Assembly (NCBI RefSeq): GCF_009900765.1
Contig: NZ_JAAABL010000003.1
Location: 124,001 to 188,000 of the forward strand
DNA length: 64,000 nucleotides
From: Rhodovarius lipocyclicus
Lineage (GTDB): Bacteria; Pseudomonadota; Alphaproteobacteria; Acetobacterales; Acetobacteraceae
Direction of reading: 5' to 3'
Shown here: in pieces, positions 56,342 to 64,000 of the stretch
How the letters are laid out: every line of letters begins with the position of its first letter
How positions within the stretch are numbered: position 1 is the stretch's first letter
Position numbers and translations under genes: made by a program
Notes under the pieces: generated by a model
The model's database searches: none
The model's input: only the letters and a program-made list of their open reading frames with translations
What the model was told of the DNA's origin: nothing

Positions 56342-57984
56342 GCTTCGTTCCCCTGGGCCGTATACCCCTCTTCGGCGTCCTTCGCGCGCGCCTCGGCCGA
56401 GCGTTCGCCGGGCGGCCCCCAGCCGCCGCCGCCCGCCGAGAGCAGGTGCAGCACCTCCCCGGATTCGATGGGGATCGAGACTTCCTTGCTGCGCAGCAGC
56501 CGTTCGGAGCCATCGTTCTTGCGCAGCACATAGCGGTGCGGCGCGCTGTCCTCGCCGCCCTGGATGCCCGCCGAGCCATGGAAGGCGCCGTCGCCCGCGG
56601 TGTTGCCCACGGCCGGGCCATCGGTTTCCACGCGCAGCAGCAGCTCGGCGCCCAGGCCGCCGCGATGCTTGCCCGCGCCGCCGGAATTGGGGCGGAACTC
56701 GTGCTTGGCGAAGTGCAGGGGGAAGCGGGCCTCGGCCTGCTCCACGCTGCCGAATTTCAGGCCGCCGGCGCTGTGCCACTCGCCCACCGTGTTCCAGCCA
56801 TCGCCCGCCACGCTGCCGCCGCCACCCGGGCGGGCATGGAACAGATGCCAGACGAAGCCGCGCCCGTTGCGGGGGTCGCGGCCCTTGATCGCCACGCGGA
56901 AGCGCCGGCCCCAGCCGCCCATGGCGCGCTCCGGCGCCGCGTTCTGCAGGGCGCGGATGATGGATTCCACGATCTCATTGGAACAATGGCTGGTGCAGAG
57001 CGTGACCGGCCGGCCCTCATGCGCCCACACGATGCTGCCTTCGCGCGCGATGACCTTCAGCGGGCGGAAGGCACCCTCGTTCTTCGACAGGTCCGCATCC
57101 AGCAGATAGGCGAAGGCCATGCAGCAGGCCGAATACATGTTGGGATAGCTGGAGTTCACGATGCCCACCGCCTCGTCGTCCGAGGCCGTGAGGTCCACCG
57201 TCAGGCTGCCGCCCTGCTTGGTGCAGGTGGCGCGGATGGTGATGTTCTCCCGCCCATGGCCGTCATCGTCCAGCACCGCCTCGCCGGACCAGGTGCCATC
57301 GGGCCATTCGGCCAGGATGGAGCGCGCGTGCTTCTCGGCCAGGTCCAGGATGGCATCGACGGTGGCCAGCAGCGGCCCGCGCCCATGGGTGGCCAGCAGT
57401 TCCGCGATGCGCGTGGCACCCAGCCGCGCGGAGCCGATCATGGCCATCAGGTCGCCGCGCACATCGCGCGGGATGCGCGTGTTGGCGCAGACCATGGCCA
57501 GCAGGTCGGCGCGCAAGCCGCCATCCTCGCCCAGGCGGATCGGCGGGATGCGCACGCCCTCGGACCAGATATCGGTGGCACCCGCGTTGTAGCCGCCATA
57601 GGTGCCGCCGCCGACATCGGTGATGTGCGCGCGCACCACGGTGAAGAAGCAGCATTCGCCCTCGGCGAAGACCGGCAGGATGATCGTCAGGTCCGGCAGA
57701 TGCGAGCCGCCATTGTACGGATCGTTCAGCAGGAAGATGTCGCCGTCGCGGATGGTGGGGAAGGTCTTCAGCACCGCCTCGGTGGCGAAGCGCAGCGCGC
57801 CCACATGCACGGGGATGTGGTCGGCCTGCGCCACCAGCGAGCCATCCGCGCCGCACAGCGCCACGGAGAAGTCGCGGGAGGAGTTGAGGATCTGGCTGTA
57901 GGAGGTGCGAAGCATCGCCTCTCCCATCTCCTCGACAATGGCGCGAAGCCGGTTGTCGAGCACGGCAAGGGTCACGGGGTCCAT
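56338..57984 (-). CDS. hyuB: Hydantoinase B/5-oxoprolinase family protein
   Basis: 548 aa. It begins DPVTLAVLDNRLRAIVEEMGEAMLRTSYS (split DPVTLAVLDNRLRAIVEE and MGEAMLRTSYS). It contains the metal-site region QADHIPVHVGAL, NDPYNGGSHLPDLTIILPVF (the NDP.GGTH motif with S for T) and HITDVGGGTYGG. Later come GRENITIRATC, GGLGAELLLRVE and the glycine-rich tail SAGGGGWGPPGER. It is the catalytic partner of HyuA in the cytoplasm. It is first in the hyuB-hyuA-Bug operon, divergent from the SMP-30 gene by 78 bp. Confidence 0.92.
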   Translation of the reverse strand: MDPVTLAVLDNRLRAIVEEMGEAMLRTSYSQILNSSRDFSVALCGADGSLVAQADHIPVHVGALRFATEAVLKTFPTIRDGDIFLLNDPYNGGSHLPDLTIILPVFAEGECCFFTVVRAHITDVGGGTYGGYNAGATDIWSEGVRIPPIRLGEDGGLRADLLAMVCANTRIPRDVRGDLMAMIGSARLGATRIAELLATHGRGPLLATVDAILDLAEKHARSILAEWPDGTWSGEAVLDDDGHGRENITIRATCTKQGGSLTVDLTASDDEAVGIVNSSYPNMYSACCMAFAYLLDADLSKNEGAFRPLKVIAREGSIVWAHEGRPVTLCTSHCSNEIVESIIRALQNAAPERAMGGWGRRFRVAIKGRDPRNGRGFVWHLFHARPGGGGSVAGDGWNTVGEWHSAGGLKFGSVEQAEARFPLHFAKHEFRPNSGGAGKHRGGLGAELLLRVETDGPAVGNTAGDGAFHGSAGIQGGEDSAPHRYVLRKNDGSERLLRSKEVSIPIESGEVLHLLSAGGGGWGPPGERSAEARAKDAEEGYTAQGNEA

Positions 57985-58062
57985 GGCGGAAGGGTCACGG
58001 CGGCCCCCATTGGCGTCAACCCGGGCTTGGGGTCATGCTGCGGCAAAATCCAGGAGGAAATG

Positions 58063-58977
58063 ATGCGAGAATTGGCAAATGGCCTGCGTTTTCCCGAAGG
58101 GCCGGTCGCGCTGCGCGATGGCTCCGTCGTGCTGGTGGAAATCGAGAGCCGGCGCATCACCCGCGTGGCCGCCGATGGCACCAGGACCACGCTGGCCACG
58201 ATCAAGGGCGCGCCGAACGGCATCGCGCTCGGGCCCGACGGCAAGCTGTTCATCTGCAACAATGGCGGCTTCCTGTGGGTGGAGGAGCCGACCAGGCTGC
58301 GCCCGCACGGCGTGCCCGCGGATTACGAGACCGGCCGCATCGAAGTGCTGGACATGGTGACCGGCGAGTTGACGCGCCTGTATGACCATTGCGGCGACCA
58401 CAAGCTGTGCGGCCCGAACGACATCGTGTTCGACCCCGTGCACGGCGGCTTCTGGTTCAGCGACCTGGGCAAGGTGCGCGCGCGCGGCCGCGACCATGGC
58501 GGCGTCTATTGGGCGGCCACCGACGGCAGCAAGATCATCGAGGCCGCGCACCCCGTGCCCGGCGGCGCCAACGGCATCGGGCTGAGCCCCGACAGCAAGA
58601 CCCTGTATGTGGCCGAGACCGAGACCGGGCGCCTGTGGGCCTGGGATGTGGAAGGCCCCGGCAAGCTGGCGAAGCAGCCCTGGCCGAGCCCCGCGGGCGG
58701 GCGGCTGCTGTGCCAGTTGCCGGGGTTCCGGCGGCTCGATTCGCTGGCGGTCGCGGCCAGCGGCAACATCGTGGTCGCCACGCTGGTTTCGGGGGAAATC
58801 ACCACCGTCTCGCCCAGCGGCGAGATCGTGCATGTGGAGAAGATGCCCGACCCGATGCCCACCAACATCTGCTTCGGCGGGCCGGATATGCGGACGGCCT
58901 ATATCACTTTGTCCACCACGGGGCGGCTGGTTGAAATGAAATGGCATGAACCGGGGCTCGTTCTGCAACATTCTTGA
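58063..58977 (+). CDS. SMP-30/gluconolactonase-family protein
   Basis: 304 aa from the second of two ATGs (58060/58063), six bases after AGGAGG. It is a six-bladed beta-propeller with the metal-ligand regions FPEGPVALRDG (E12), APNGIALGPDGKLFICNNGG, CGPNDIVFDP and PVPGGANGIGLSPDSKTLYVAETETG (split PVPGGANGIGLSPD and SKTLYVAETETG). The family hydrolyses sugar or other lactones with a divalent metal. No signal peptide. It precedes the branched-chain-type ABC operon by 66 bp and may process the imported compound, though each could have its own promoter. Confidence 0.88.
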   Translation: MRELANGLRFPEGPVALRDGSVVLVEIESRRITRVAADGTRTTLATIKGAPNGIALGPDGKLFICNNGGFLWVEEPTRLRPHGVPADYETGRIEVLDMVTGELTRLYDHCGDHKLCGPNDIVFDPVHGGFWFSDLGKVRARGRDHGGVYWAATDGSKIIEAAHPVPGGANGIGLSPDSKTLYVAETETGRLWAWDVEGPGKLAKQPWPSPAGGRLLCQLPGFRRLDSLAVAASGNIVVATLVSGEITTVSPSGEIVHVEKMPDPMPTNICFGGPDMRTAYITLSTTGRLVEMKWHEPGLVLQHS

Positions 58978-59003
58978 CAGAACGCGCCCGCGAAAGAATG
59001 CTA
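58974..59003 (+). promoter_or_regulatory. Candidate promoter for the branched-chain-type ABC operon
   Basis: A perfect TTGACA (58974-58979) overlaps the SMP-30 stop; 18 bp later is ATGCTA (58998-59003), a fair -10. GTTCTG (58960-58965) and CAGAAC (58978-58983) form an inverted repeat over the -35 and might be an operator. The start codon is 40 bp further. Confidence 0.4.
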
Positions 59004-59043
59004 ACGTTCAACCAACCCGCATAAACTACCCGAGGAAACCATC

Positions 59044-60165
59044 ATGAACAGCACCCGCCGCCTGCTGCTGGGCTCGGCGCTGGCCGCGCCTTTCGCCGCC
59101 CCCGCCCTGGCGCAGAACGATCCCTATGTGATCGGCACGCTTTTCCCCATGTCCGGTCCCAATGCCGAATACGGCACGGTGTTCACGCAGGGCGCGCAGC
59201 TGGCCATCCAGCATATCGAGGCGGACCGCATGCTGCGCCGCCCCATCCGCCTGCAGGCGGAGGACACCCAGGCCCTGCCGCAGCAGGGCGTGATCGGCAT
59301 GCAGAAGCTGGTGAACGTGGACCGCGCGGTGTTCACCCTGGTGGGCTTCACCGCTGTCTCCAAGGCGGTGGCGCCGATCGGCGACCGGGCGCAATCCGTG
59401 ATGGTGAATGGCGGCGCGGTGGGGCCGGATCTCGCGGGGCTGTCGCCCTATTTCTGGAACGTCATCCCGCTGGCGCATCTCGAAACCCGCGCGCTGCTGC
59501 CGTATCTCAGCCAGGAGCGCCGGGTGCGCCGCGTGGCGCTGGTCTATGTGGATGATCCGCTGGGCGATGCCATCCTGAGCGAGCTGCGCCAGCAGCTGCC
59601 GCGCGTGAATGCGGAGCTGGTGGGCAGCTTCTCCATCCCGCGCACCGCGCAGCAGTTCGGCCCCATCGCGGCGCGCGTGCGCCAGGCGCGGCCGGATGCG
59701 GTCTACATCGCAAGCTTCGGCGCCCAGCAGGCCCAGATCATCAAGGGCCTGCGGGACAACGGGGTCTCGACCCTGCTGTGCAGCTACTCCGCCATGGGCC
59801 TGGACAGCGTGCGCACCCTGGCCGAGGCCGAGGGGCTGGTCTTCACCTCCCAGAAGATGGATTTCGAGGGCGGTGACGCGCTGACGCGCCGCTTCGCCAC
59901 CGATTTCAACGCCCGCTTCAGCAAGACGCCCACCATTTACAACGCCAACTACTACAACGCCGTGCGGCTGTTCGGCCTGCTGGCACAAGGGATCGAGCAG
60001 GCGGGCGGAACGGTGAATGGCGAAAGCCTGCGCGCGGCCCTGCTGGCGCGCCGCCGCTTCGATCTGGTGGGCGGCCCCGGCGAGTTCGACGACCAGGGCA
60101 ACATGATGGCCGCCATCGAGGTGCTGGAATACCGCGGCGGCCGCACCCAGCGCCTGGTCGGCTGA
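59044..60165 (+). CDS. ABC transporter binding protein, branched-chain amino-acid type (LivJ-like)
   Basis: 373 aa with the signal MNSTRRLLLGSALAAPFAA cleaved after PALAQ, and GAGGAAA before the ATG. The mature part begins DPYVIGTLFPMSGPNAEYGTVF, the opening strand of type I periplasmic receptors, and includes LAHLETRALLPYLS and GLVFTSQKMDFEGGD. Such receptors bind leucine-like amino acids, amides, urea or aromatic acids. It heads a complete five-gene uptake operon. Its ligand may be the lactone- or acid-type compound related to the SMP-30 enzyme upstream; that is a guess. Confidence 0.9.
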   Translation: MNSTRRLLLGSALAAPFAAPALAQNDPYVIGTLFPMSGPNAEYGTVFTQGAQLAIQHIEADRMLRRPIRLQAEDTQALPQQGVIGMQKLVNVDRAVFTLVGFTAVSKAVAPIGDRAQSVMVNGGAVGPDLAGLSPYFWNVIPLAHLETRALLPYLSQERRVRRVALVYVDDPLGDAILSELRQQLPRVNAELVGSFSIPRTAQQFGPIAARVRQARPDAVYIASFGAQQAQIIKGLRDNGVSTLLCSYSAMGLDSVRTLAEAEGLVFTSQKMDFEGGDALTRRFATDFNARFSKTPTIYNANYYNAVRLFGLLAQGIEQAGGTVNGESLRAALLARRRFDLVGGPGEFDDQGNMMAAIEVLEYRGGRTQRLVG

Positions 60166-60172
60166 CCCCCTC

Positions 60173-61042
60173 ATGCTGGAACTGCAATTGCTGCTGGGAG
60201 GGCTCCAGAACGGGGCCCTCTATGCGCTGACGGCCGCGGGTTTCGCGCTGATCTTCGGCGCGACCAAGGTGTTCCATGTGGCCCATGGCGCGACCTTCAC
60301 CCTCGCGGGCTATGTGTTCATCGGCGCCTGGAACGCGGGCTGGCACCCGGTGCTGGGCGTGCTGGCCGCGATGGCCGCCGCCGTGGCCTTCGGCATCGCC
60401 ATGGAACGCTTCGTCTACCGCCCGATCGGCCGGCATGAGGGCGGGTTCTTCACCGTCTTCGTCGCGGCCTTCGGTGTTTCCATCGTGGTGCAGAACCTGA
60501 TCGCCATGGTGGCCGGGCGCGGCTTCGCCAATGTGGACAGCCCGCTCTCCATGGCCTCCGAGGTGTTGCCGGAACTGTTCCTGGCGCCGGTGTTCTGGAT
60601 TTCGATCGTGGCCGCCGTGGCGATGTTCCTGGCGCTGACGCTCTTCCTCTCCCGCCATCCGGCGGGGGTGGCGCTGCGCGCGCTGGCGCAGAACGCGGAC
60701 CTGCTGAGGGCCTATGGGCTGTCCTCCTCCAAGCTCTCGATCCTGGCCTTCGCGCTGGGCTCCGTGCTGGCGGCGCCGGCGGCGATCCTCACGGCCATGA
60801 CCTCCGGCATCAATGAGGCGGTGGGCAACCATGTCATGCTGATTTCCATGGCGGCGACCATCGTGGGCGGCGTGGGCAGCCTGCGGGGTGCCGCGCTGGC
60901 CGGACTGCTGCTGGGCGTGGCGGAGGCCGTGGTGCTGACCGTGCTCGATACCCAATGGGCGGAGGGCGCCAGCTTCATGGTGCTGTTCGCCTTCATCCTG
61001 TTCCGCCCCTCGGGCATGTTCGGCGCGGCGGTGGCCCGATGA
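60173..61042 (+). CDS. livH: Branched-chain amino-acid-type ABC permease (LivH)
   Basis: 289 aa, starting 7 bp after the receptor stop. LLGGLQNGALYALTAAGFALIFGATKV (split LLGGLQNGALYAL and TAAGFALIFGATKV), VHVAHGATF-type FHVAHGATFTLAGYVF, and the late GVGSLRGAALAGLLLGVAEAV are LivH family features. It has eight hydrophobic spans. It forms the pore with LivM and overlaps that gene by ATGA. Confidence 0.93.
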   Translation: MLELQLLLGGLQNGALYALTAAGFALIFGATKVFHVAHGATFTLAGYVFIGAWNAGWHPVLGVLAAMAAAVAFGIAMERFVYRPIGRHEGGFFTVFVAAFGVSIVVQNLIAMVAGRGFANVDSPLSMASEVLPELFLAPVFWISIVAAVAMFLALTLFLSRHPAGVALRALAQNADLLRAYGLSSSKLSILAFALGSVLAAPAAILTAMTSGINEAVGNHVMLISMAATIVGGVGSLRGAALAGLLLGVAEAVVLTVLDTQWAEGASFMVLFAFILFRPSGMFGAAVAR

Positions 61043-61914
61043 TCGCTTATCTCTCCAACCTCGCCACGCTGGCCGCGATCTTCGGCCTGCTGGCGGCGAC
61101 ACTGAACTTCATGGTCGGCCAGGCCGGCATCTTCAGCGTGGCGCATGCGGTGTTCATGGGGCTCGGCGCCTATGCCGGGGCGCAGGTGGCGCTGCTGGTG
61201 GTGCCGAACCCGCTGCTGGCCTGCCTGGCGGCGGCCGTGGTCGCGGGCGGGCTGTCGCTGTGCCTGGCCTTGCCCGCGCTGCGCGTGCGGGGCGAGTATT
61301 TCGTCGCGGCCTCGCTCGGCCTGCAGATGATGGCCGTGACCCTGTTCACGGAGGCCAAGCCGCTGACCGGCGGCATGGGGGGCTTGGTCGGCATTCCGCG
61401 CCCCAGCCTGTTCGGCGTGGTGATCCCGGTGCTGCCCATGGCGCTGATCGCGCTGGTGCTGTTCCTGGTGCTGATGTCGGCCATGCAGCGGGGCAGCTTC
61501 GGCCGCACGCTGGGCGCCATCCGCGATGCCGAGAGCGCCGCCGAGGCGCTGGGCAAGAACGTCGCGGTCGCCAAGGCGCTGGCGGTGGCGTTCTCGGCCG
61601 CCGGTGCGGGTGTGGCGGGGGCGCTGTTCGCGCTGCACCTGTCCTTCGTGAATGTCGAGAGCTTCACCCTCGAACAATCCGTGCTGGTGATGGCCATGCT
61701 GATCGTGGGCGGCACCGGCACGCTGCTGGGGCCGTTGCTGGGGGCGGTGCTGCTGCTGTCGCTGCCCGCCGCGCTGTCCTTCCTGCCTTTCATCCCACCC
61801 ACCGAGATCGGTTCGGTGCAGCAGATCATCTATGGGGGGGCGATGGCGCTGCTCATGATCTTCAGGCCCGCGGGCCTGCTGGGCGACCAGAAGCGCGGGA
61901 GGAGCGAGGCATGA
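61039..61914 (+). CDS. livM: Branched-chain amino-acid-type ABC permease (LivM)
   Basis: 291 aa from ATG 61039, overlapping livH by 4 bp. NFMVGQAGIFSVAHAVFMGLGAYAG (split NFMVGQAGIFSVAHA and VFMGLGAYAG), LRVRGEYFVAASLGLQ and RGSFGRTLGAIRDAESAAEALG (split RGSFGRTLGAIRDA and ESAAEALG) are characteristic. It lacks the extra N-terminal helices of E. coli LivM, as usual in Alphaproteobacteria. It overlaps the next ATPase gene by ATGA. Confidence 0.93.
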   Translation: MIAYLSNLATLAAIFGLLAATLNFMVGQAGIFSVAHAVFMGLGAYAGAQVALLVVPNPLLACLAAAVVAGGLSLCLALPALRVRGEYFVAASLGLQMMAVTLFTEAKPLTGGMGGLVGIPRPSLFGVVIPVLPMALIALVLFLVLMSAMQRGSFGRTLGAIRDAESAAEALGKNVAVAKALAVAFSAAGAGVAGALFALHLSFVNVESFTLEQSVLVMAMLIVGGTGTLLGPLLGAVLLLSLPAALSFLPFIPPTEIGSVQQIIYGGAMALLMIFRPAGLLGDQKRGRSEA

Positions 61915-62654
61915 CCATCGCTCTGAGTTGCCAGGGCCTGGCGCGCAGCTTCGGCGGCGTGCAGGCGGTGAAGGGTGTGTCTCTGTCGCTGCCGGCCGGG
62001 CAGGTGACGGCCCTGGTCGGCCCCAACGGCGCGGGCAAGACCACGGTGTTCAACCTGATCACCGGCAATCTGCGTGCCGATGAAGGCAGCGCCACCCTGC
62101 ACGGCAAGCCCATCATGGGGCTGAAGCCGTGGCAGGTGGCGCGCGCGGGCGTGGCCCGCAGCTTCCAGGACCTGCGCCTGTTCCAGCACATGTCCGTGCG
62201 GGACAATGTGCTGGCCGCGACCGAGCCCGCGGGCTGGTTCTGGCAGCCCGGCGGGGCCAGCGCGCGGCGGGAGCGCGAGGCGAAGGCCGATGCCGCCATC
62301 CAGGCCGCGGGCCTTTCGGCGGTCGCCGATGCGCGGGCCGTGGACCTCGCCTATGCGGAGCGCAAGTTCCTCTCGATGGCGCGTATCCTGGCGGCCGAGG
62401 CCAATGTCTGGCTGCTGGACGAACCGGCCTCGGGGCTCGATTTGTCCTCCCGCGAGCGGTTCCAGGGGCTGCTGCACCATGCCCGCGCGCAAGGTGTGGC
62501 GATCTGCCTGATCGAGCACAACCTCGACGTGGTGATGGCACTCGCCGACCGCATCGCCTTCCTCGACCGGGGCCAGGTGCTGGCCGAGGGCGAACCCCAG
62601 GCCATCATGCGCGACCCCAAGCTGGCCGCGATCTATTTCGGAGACCGCCAATGA
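61911..62654 (+). CDS. livG: Branched-chain amino-acid-type ABC ATPase (LivG) with unusual signature
   Basis: 247 aa from ATG 61911. Walker A is GPNGAGKT (res 37-44), the Q-loop RSFQDLRLFQHMSVRDNV and Walker B VWLLDEPASGLD (166-177); the switch histidine is in IEHNLD. The signature motif, normally LS(Y/G)GQQR in LivG, reads LAYAERKF (146-153) and lacks the glycine-glutamine pair. Because the C-loop contacts the gamma-phosphate of the partner's ATP, the LivG/LivF dimer may have one degenerate site. Overlaps both neighbours by 4 bp. Confidence 0.92.
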   Translation: MTIALSCQGLARSFGGVQAVKGVSLSLPAGQVTALVGPNGAGKTTVFNLITGNLRADEGSATLHGKPIMGLKPWQVARAGVARSFQDLRLFQHMSVRDNVLAATEPAGWFWQPGGASARREREAKADAAIQAAGLSAVADARAVDLAYAERKFLSMARILAAEANVWLLDEPASGLDLSSRERFQGLLHHARAQGVAICLIEHNLDVVMALADRIAFLDRGQVLAEGEPQAIMRDPKLAAIYFGDRQ

Positions 62655-63364
62655 GCGCGCCCGCACTGGAGGCAACCGGGCTCGCCGCCGGCTATGGCGG
62701 GCGCGAGGTGTTGCAGGACATCAACCTGACCCTGCATGCCGGAGAGGCGCTGTGCGTCATCGGCCACAACGGCGCGGGGAAATCCACGCTGCTGCGCTGC
62801 CTGTTCGGCCTGCACCGGCCGACGGCCGGCGGCATCGCCGTGTTCGGCCAGGCCCTGCCGCGCCATGATCCCGCCAGCCTGGGTGCGGCCGGCATCGCGC
62901 TGGTGCCGGAGGGCAGGGGAGTGTTCCCTGACCTGACCTGCGAGGAAATCTTCGGCCTCGCCCTGTGGTCGGCGGGCGTGCCGAAGCCAGAGGGGCTGCG
63001 CCGCATCGAGGAAGTGCTGGAGATCCTGCCGCGCATCCGCGAATTCCGCACGCGCCGCGCCGGCACGCTCTCGGGGGGGCAGCAGCAGATGGTCTCCATC
63101 GCGCGCGCGCTGCTGACACGCCCCAAGGCGCTGCTGCTGGACGAGCCCTCGATCGGCCTCGCGCCGAAGCTGTTCCAGGATCTGATGGAACCCATCGCGG
63201 CGCTGGTGAAGTCGCGCGGCATGTCCATGCTGCTGGTCGAGCAGAATGTGCATGAGGCCTTCGCTGTCAGCGACCGGGTGCTGGTGATGCGCAGCGGCCG
63301 GCTGATCCGGGAGGGGACGCCGAAGGAACTGTCCGATCACTCGGTGCTGATGGAACTGTTTTGA
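62651..63364 (+). CDS. livF: Branched-chain amino-acid-type ABC ATPase (LivF)
   Basis: 237 aa from ATG 62651, overlapping livG. Walker A is GHNGAGKS (res 38-45), signature LSGGQQQMVSIARAL (140-154), Walker B ALLLDEPSIGLAP (160-172) and switch histidine region LLVEQNVHEAF. All canonical, unlike its LivG partner. It is the last gene of the five-gene operon and is followed by a GC-rich hairpin. Confidence 0.94.
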   Translation: MSAPALEATGLAAGYGGREVLQDINLTLHAGEALCVIGHNGAGKSTLLRCLFGLHRPTAGGIAVFGQALPRHDPASLGAAGIALVPEGRGVFPDLTCEEIFGLALWSAGVPKPEGLRRIEEVLEILPRIREFRTRRAGTLSGGQQQMVSIARALLTRPKALLLDEPSIGLAPKLFQDLMEPIAALVKSRGMSMLLVEQNVHEAFAVSDRVLVMRSGRLIREGTPKELSDHSVLMELF

Positions 63365-63370
63365 GGATAC

Positions 63371-63390
63371 GGGGGGCGGAAACGCCCCCC
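63371..63390 (+). terminator. Hairpin after livF
   Basis: GGGGGGCG (63371-63378) pairs with CGCCCCCC (63383-63390) over a GAAA loop, 6 bp after the stop. The T-run is weak (CGCTTCG). It lies between convergent genes and may stop both. Confidence 0.65.
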
Positions 63391-63399
63391 CGCTTCGAT

Positions 63400-63987
63400 T
63401 CAGGCCGCCTCTTTCGAGCGGTCCCACAAATTCGGCACCACCTGATTGGAATAGCCGGAGATGAAGGCCTTGGTCTCGCCTTCCGGCGTGAACACATGGC
63501 GCTTCACCGCGCCGATATTGCCGCCATAGACATGGATGCTGATGGAGGCGCGGTCCTGGAACGCGTTCTCCACCACATGGATGTCCCCGATGGTGGGGGA
63601 GACGGCCTCCACATCGCCGGGCTTCAGGGTGATGGGCGTGCCCTCGACCACCGGCTTGCCGTCCTTCAGCGCGAAGCCGGTCGAGACCTCCGCCCCGCGC
63701 AGCATGCCGATCAGCCCCCACACCATGTGGTCATGGATGGGCGTGCGCTGGCCGGGCCCCCAGACGAAGCTGACCACGCTGAAGCGTTCCAGCGGGTCGC
63801 AATGCAGCAGGTACTGGCTGTAGCGCTCGGGGTTCGGCTTGGCGAAATCCTCGGGCAGCCAGTCATCCTGGGCGACCAGGGCGGCCAGCAGGGGCTTGGC
63901 CTTGTCCAGCAGCGGGGCCTCGGTCAGGCCCTGGCCGGCCAGTTCGGTCATGGCGGCGATGAAATCGCGCAGCTTGGCGGTGCTCAT
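63400..63987 (-). CDS. Cysteine/3-mercaptopropionate dioxygenase-family thiol dioxygenase
   Basis: 195 aa cupin with GAGGAGC before ATG 63987. The 3-His iron site is H85 and H87 (TPIHDHMVWGLIG) and H137 (IGDIHVVEN), and Y154 (IHVYGGN) matches the conserved tyrosine. At the position of the substrate-binding arginine of animal cysteine dioxygenase (YTRN) this protein has Q58 (YSQYLL). That Gln-type pattern is associated in Pseudomonas and Azotobacter with 3-mercaptopropionate dioxygenase, so the thiol substrate is probably not only cysteine. It oxidises a thiol to a sulfinate with O2. It is convergent with the branched-chain-type ABC operon. Confidence 0.87.
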   Translation of the reverse strand: MSTAKLRDFIAAMTELAGQGLTEAPLLDKAKPLLAALVAQDDWLPEDFAKPNPERYSQYLLHCDPLERFSVVSFVWGPGQRTPIHDHMVWGLIGMLRGAEVSTGFALKDGKPVVEGTPITLKPGDVEAVSPTIGDIHVVENAFQDRASISIHVYGGNIGAVKRHVFTPEGETKAFISGYSNQVVPNLWDRSKEAA

Positions 63988-64000
63988 GCTCTTGCTCCTC

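Overview
The window reads as a chromosomal segment of a high-GC alphaproteobacterium, most likely Acetobacteraceae of the Roseomonas type. This is inferred from four things: a hemA-type 5-aminolevulinate synthase (C4/Shemin route), several orphan Bug/tripartite-tricarboxylate binding proteins, many TRAP/ABC uptake systems, and very GC-rich codon use with long antisense shadow frames. I see no rRNA, tRNA, CRISPR array, insertion sequence or phage gene. Genes are densely packed. The longest gene-free stretch is about 210 bp (42106-42316), so there are no gaps over 300 bp.

Layout: 1-5002 holds the tail of a rhodanese-type sulfurtransferase, a MetC-like lyase, a Bug protein, RlmB and an FAH-family hydratase. 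An unknown ORF there ends in a triple 14-bp repeat. 4999-9458 (minus strand) is a dipeptide-type ABC transporter lacking a binding protein, followed by an EamA exporter. 9561-11392 holds panC and a second Bug protein. 11477-14020 is an MBOAT + AlgX/AlgJ-like O-acetylation pair. 14026-16741 (minus) is a complete DctPQM TRAP transporter. 16841-19752 holds a DUF1643 protein, Dps, and an overlapping UPF0260/DapA-like/cupin operon. 19798-26192 holds PbpC divergent from an RND adaptor-pump pair. 26235-29896 holds an M24B aminopeptidase and LepA. 29989-33212 is an iron-uptake pair (TonB receptor + PepSY protein) behind a Fur-like palindrome. 33268-35748 holds an NRAMP-related transporter and queDE.

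35745-42105 is a catabolic neighbourhood. Crotonase and two acyl-CoA dehydrogenases run one way; an orphan molybdenum-hydroxylase large subunit with a PrpF-type isomerase runs the other. 42106-47216 holds a structured intergenic element, a 44-aa membrane peptide, hemA, a stand-alone AceE-like E1 and a D-2-hydroxyacid dehydrogenase. 47239-51162 (minus) couples an amino-acid-type ABC binding protein to a TAXI-TRAP system. 51284-53259 holds a YeiH-type transporter and PdxY, convergent across two palindromes. 53311-57984 (minus) is hyuB-hyuA-Bug. 58063-63364 is an SMP-30 lactonase followed by a complete branched-chain amino-acid-type ABC operon. 63400-63987 is a thiol dioxygenase.

The overall theme is scavenging of organic acids, amino acids and peptides with linked catabolism. 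I found no clear-cut new defence or mobile system. The best leads are the structured element before hemA, the hybrid binding-protein operon at 47239-51162, and the orphan molybdenum hydroxylase with its isomerase.
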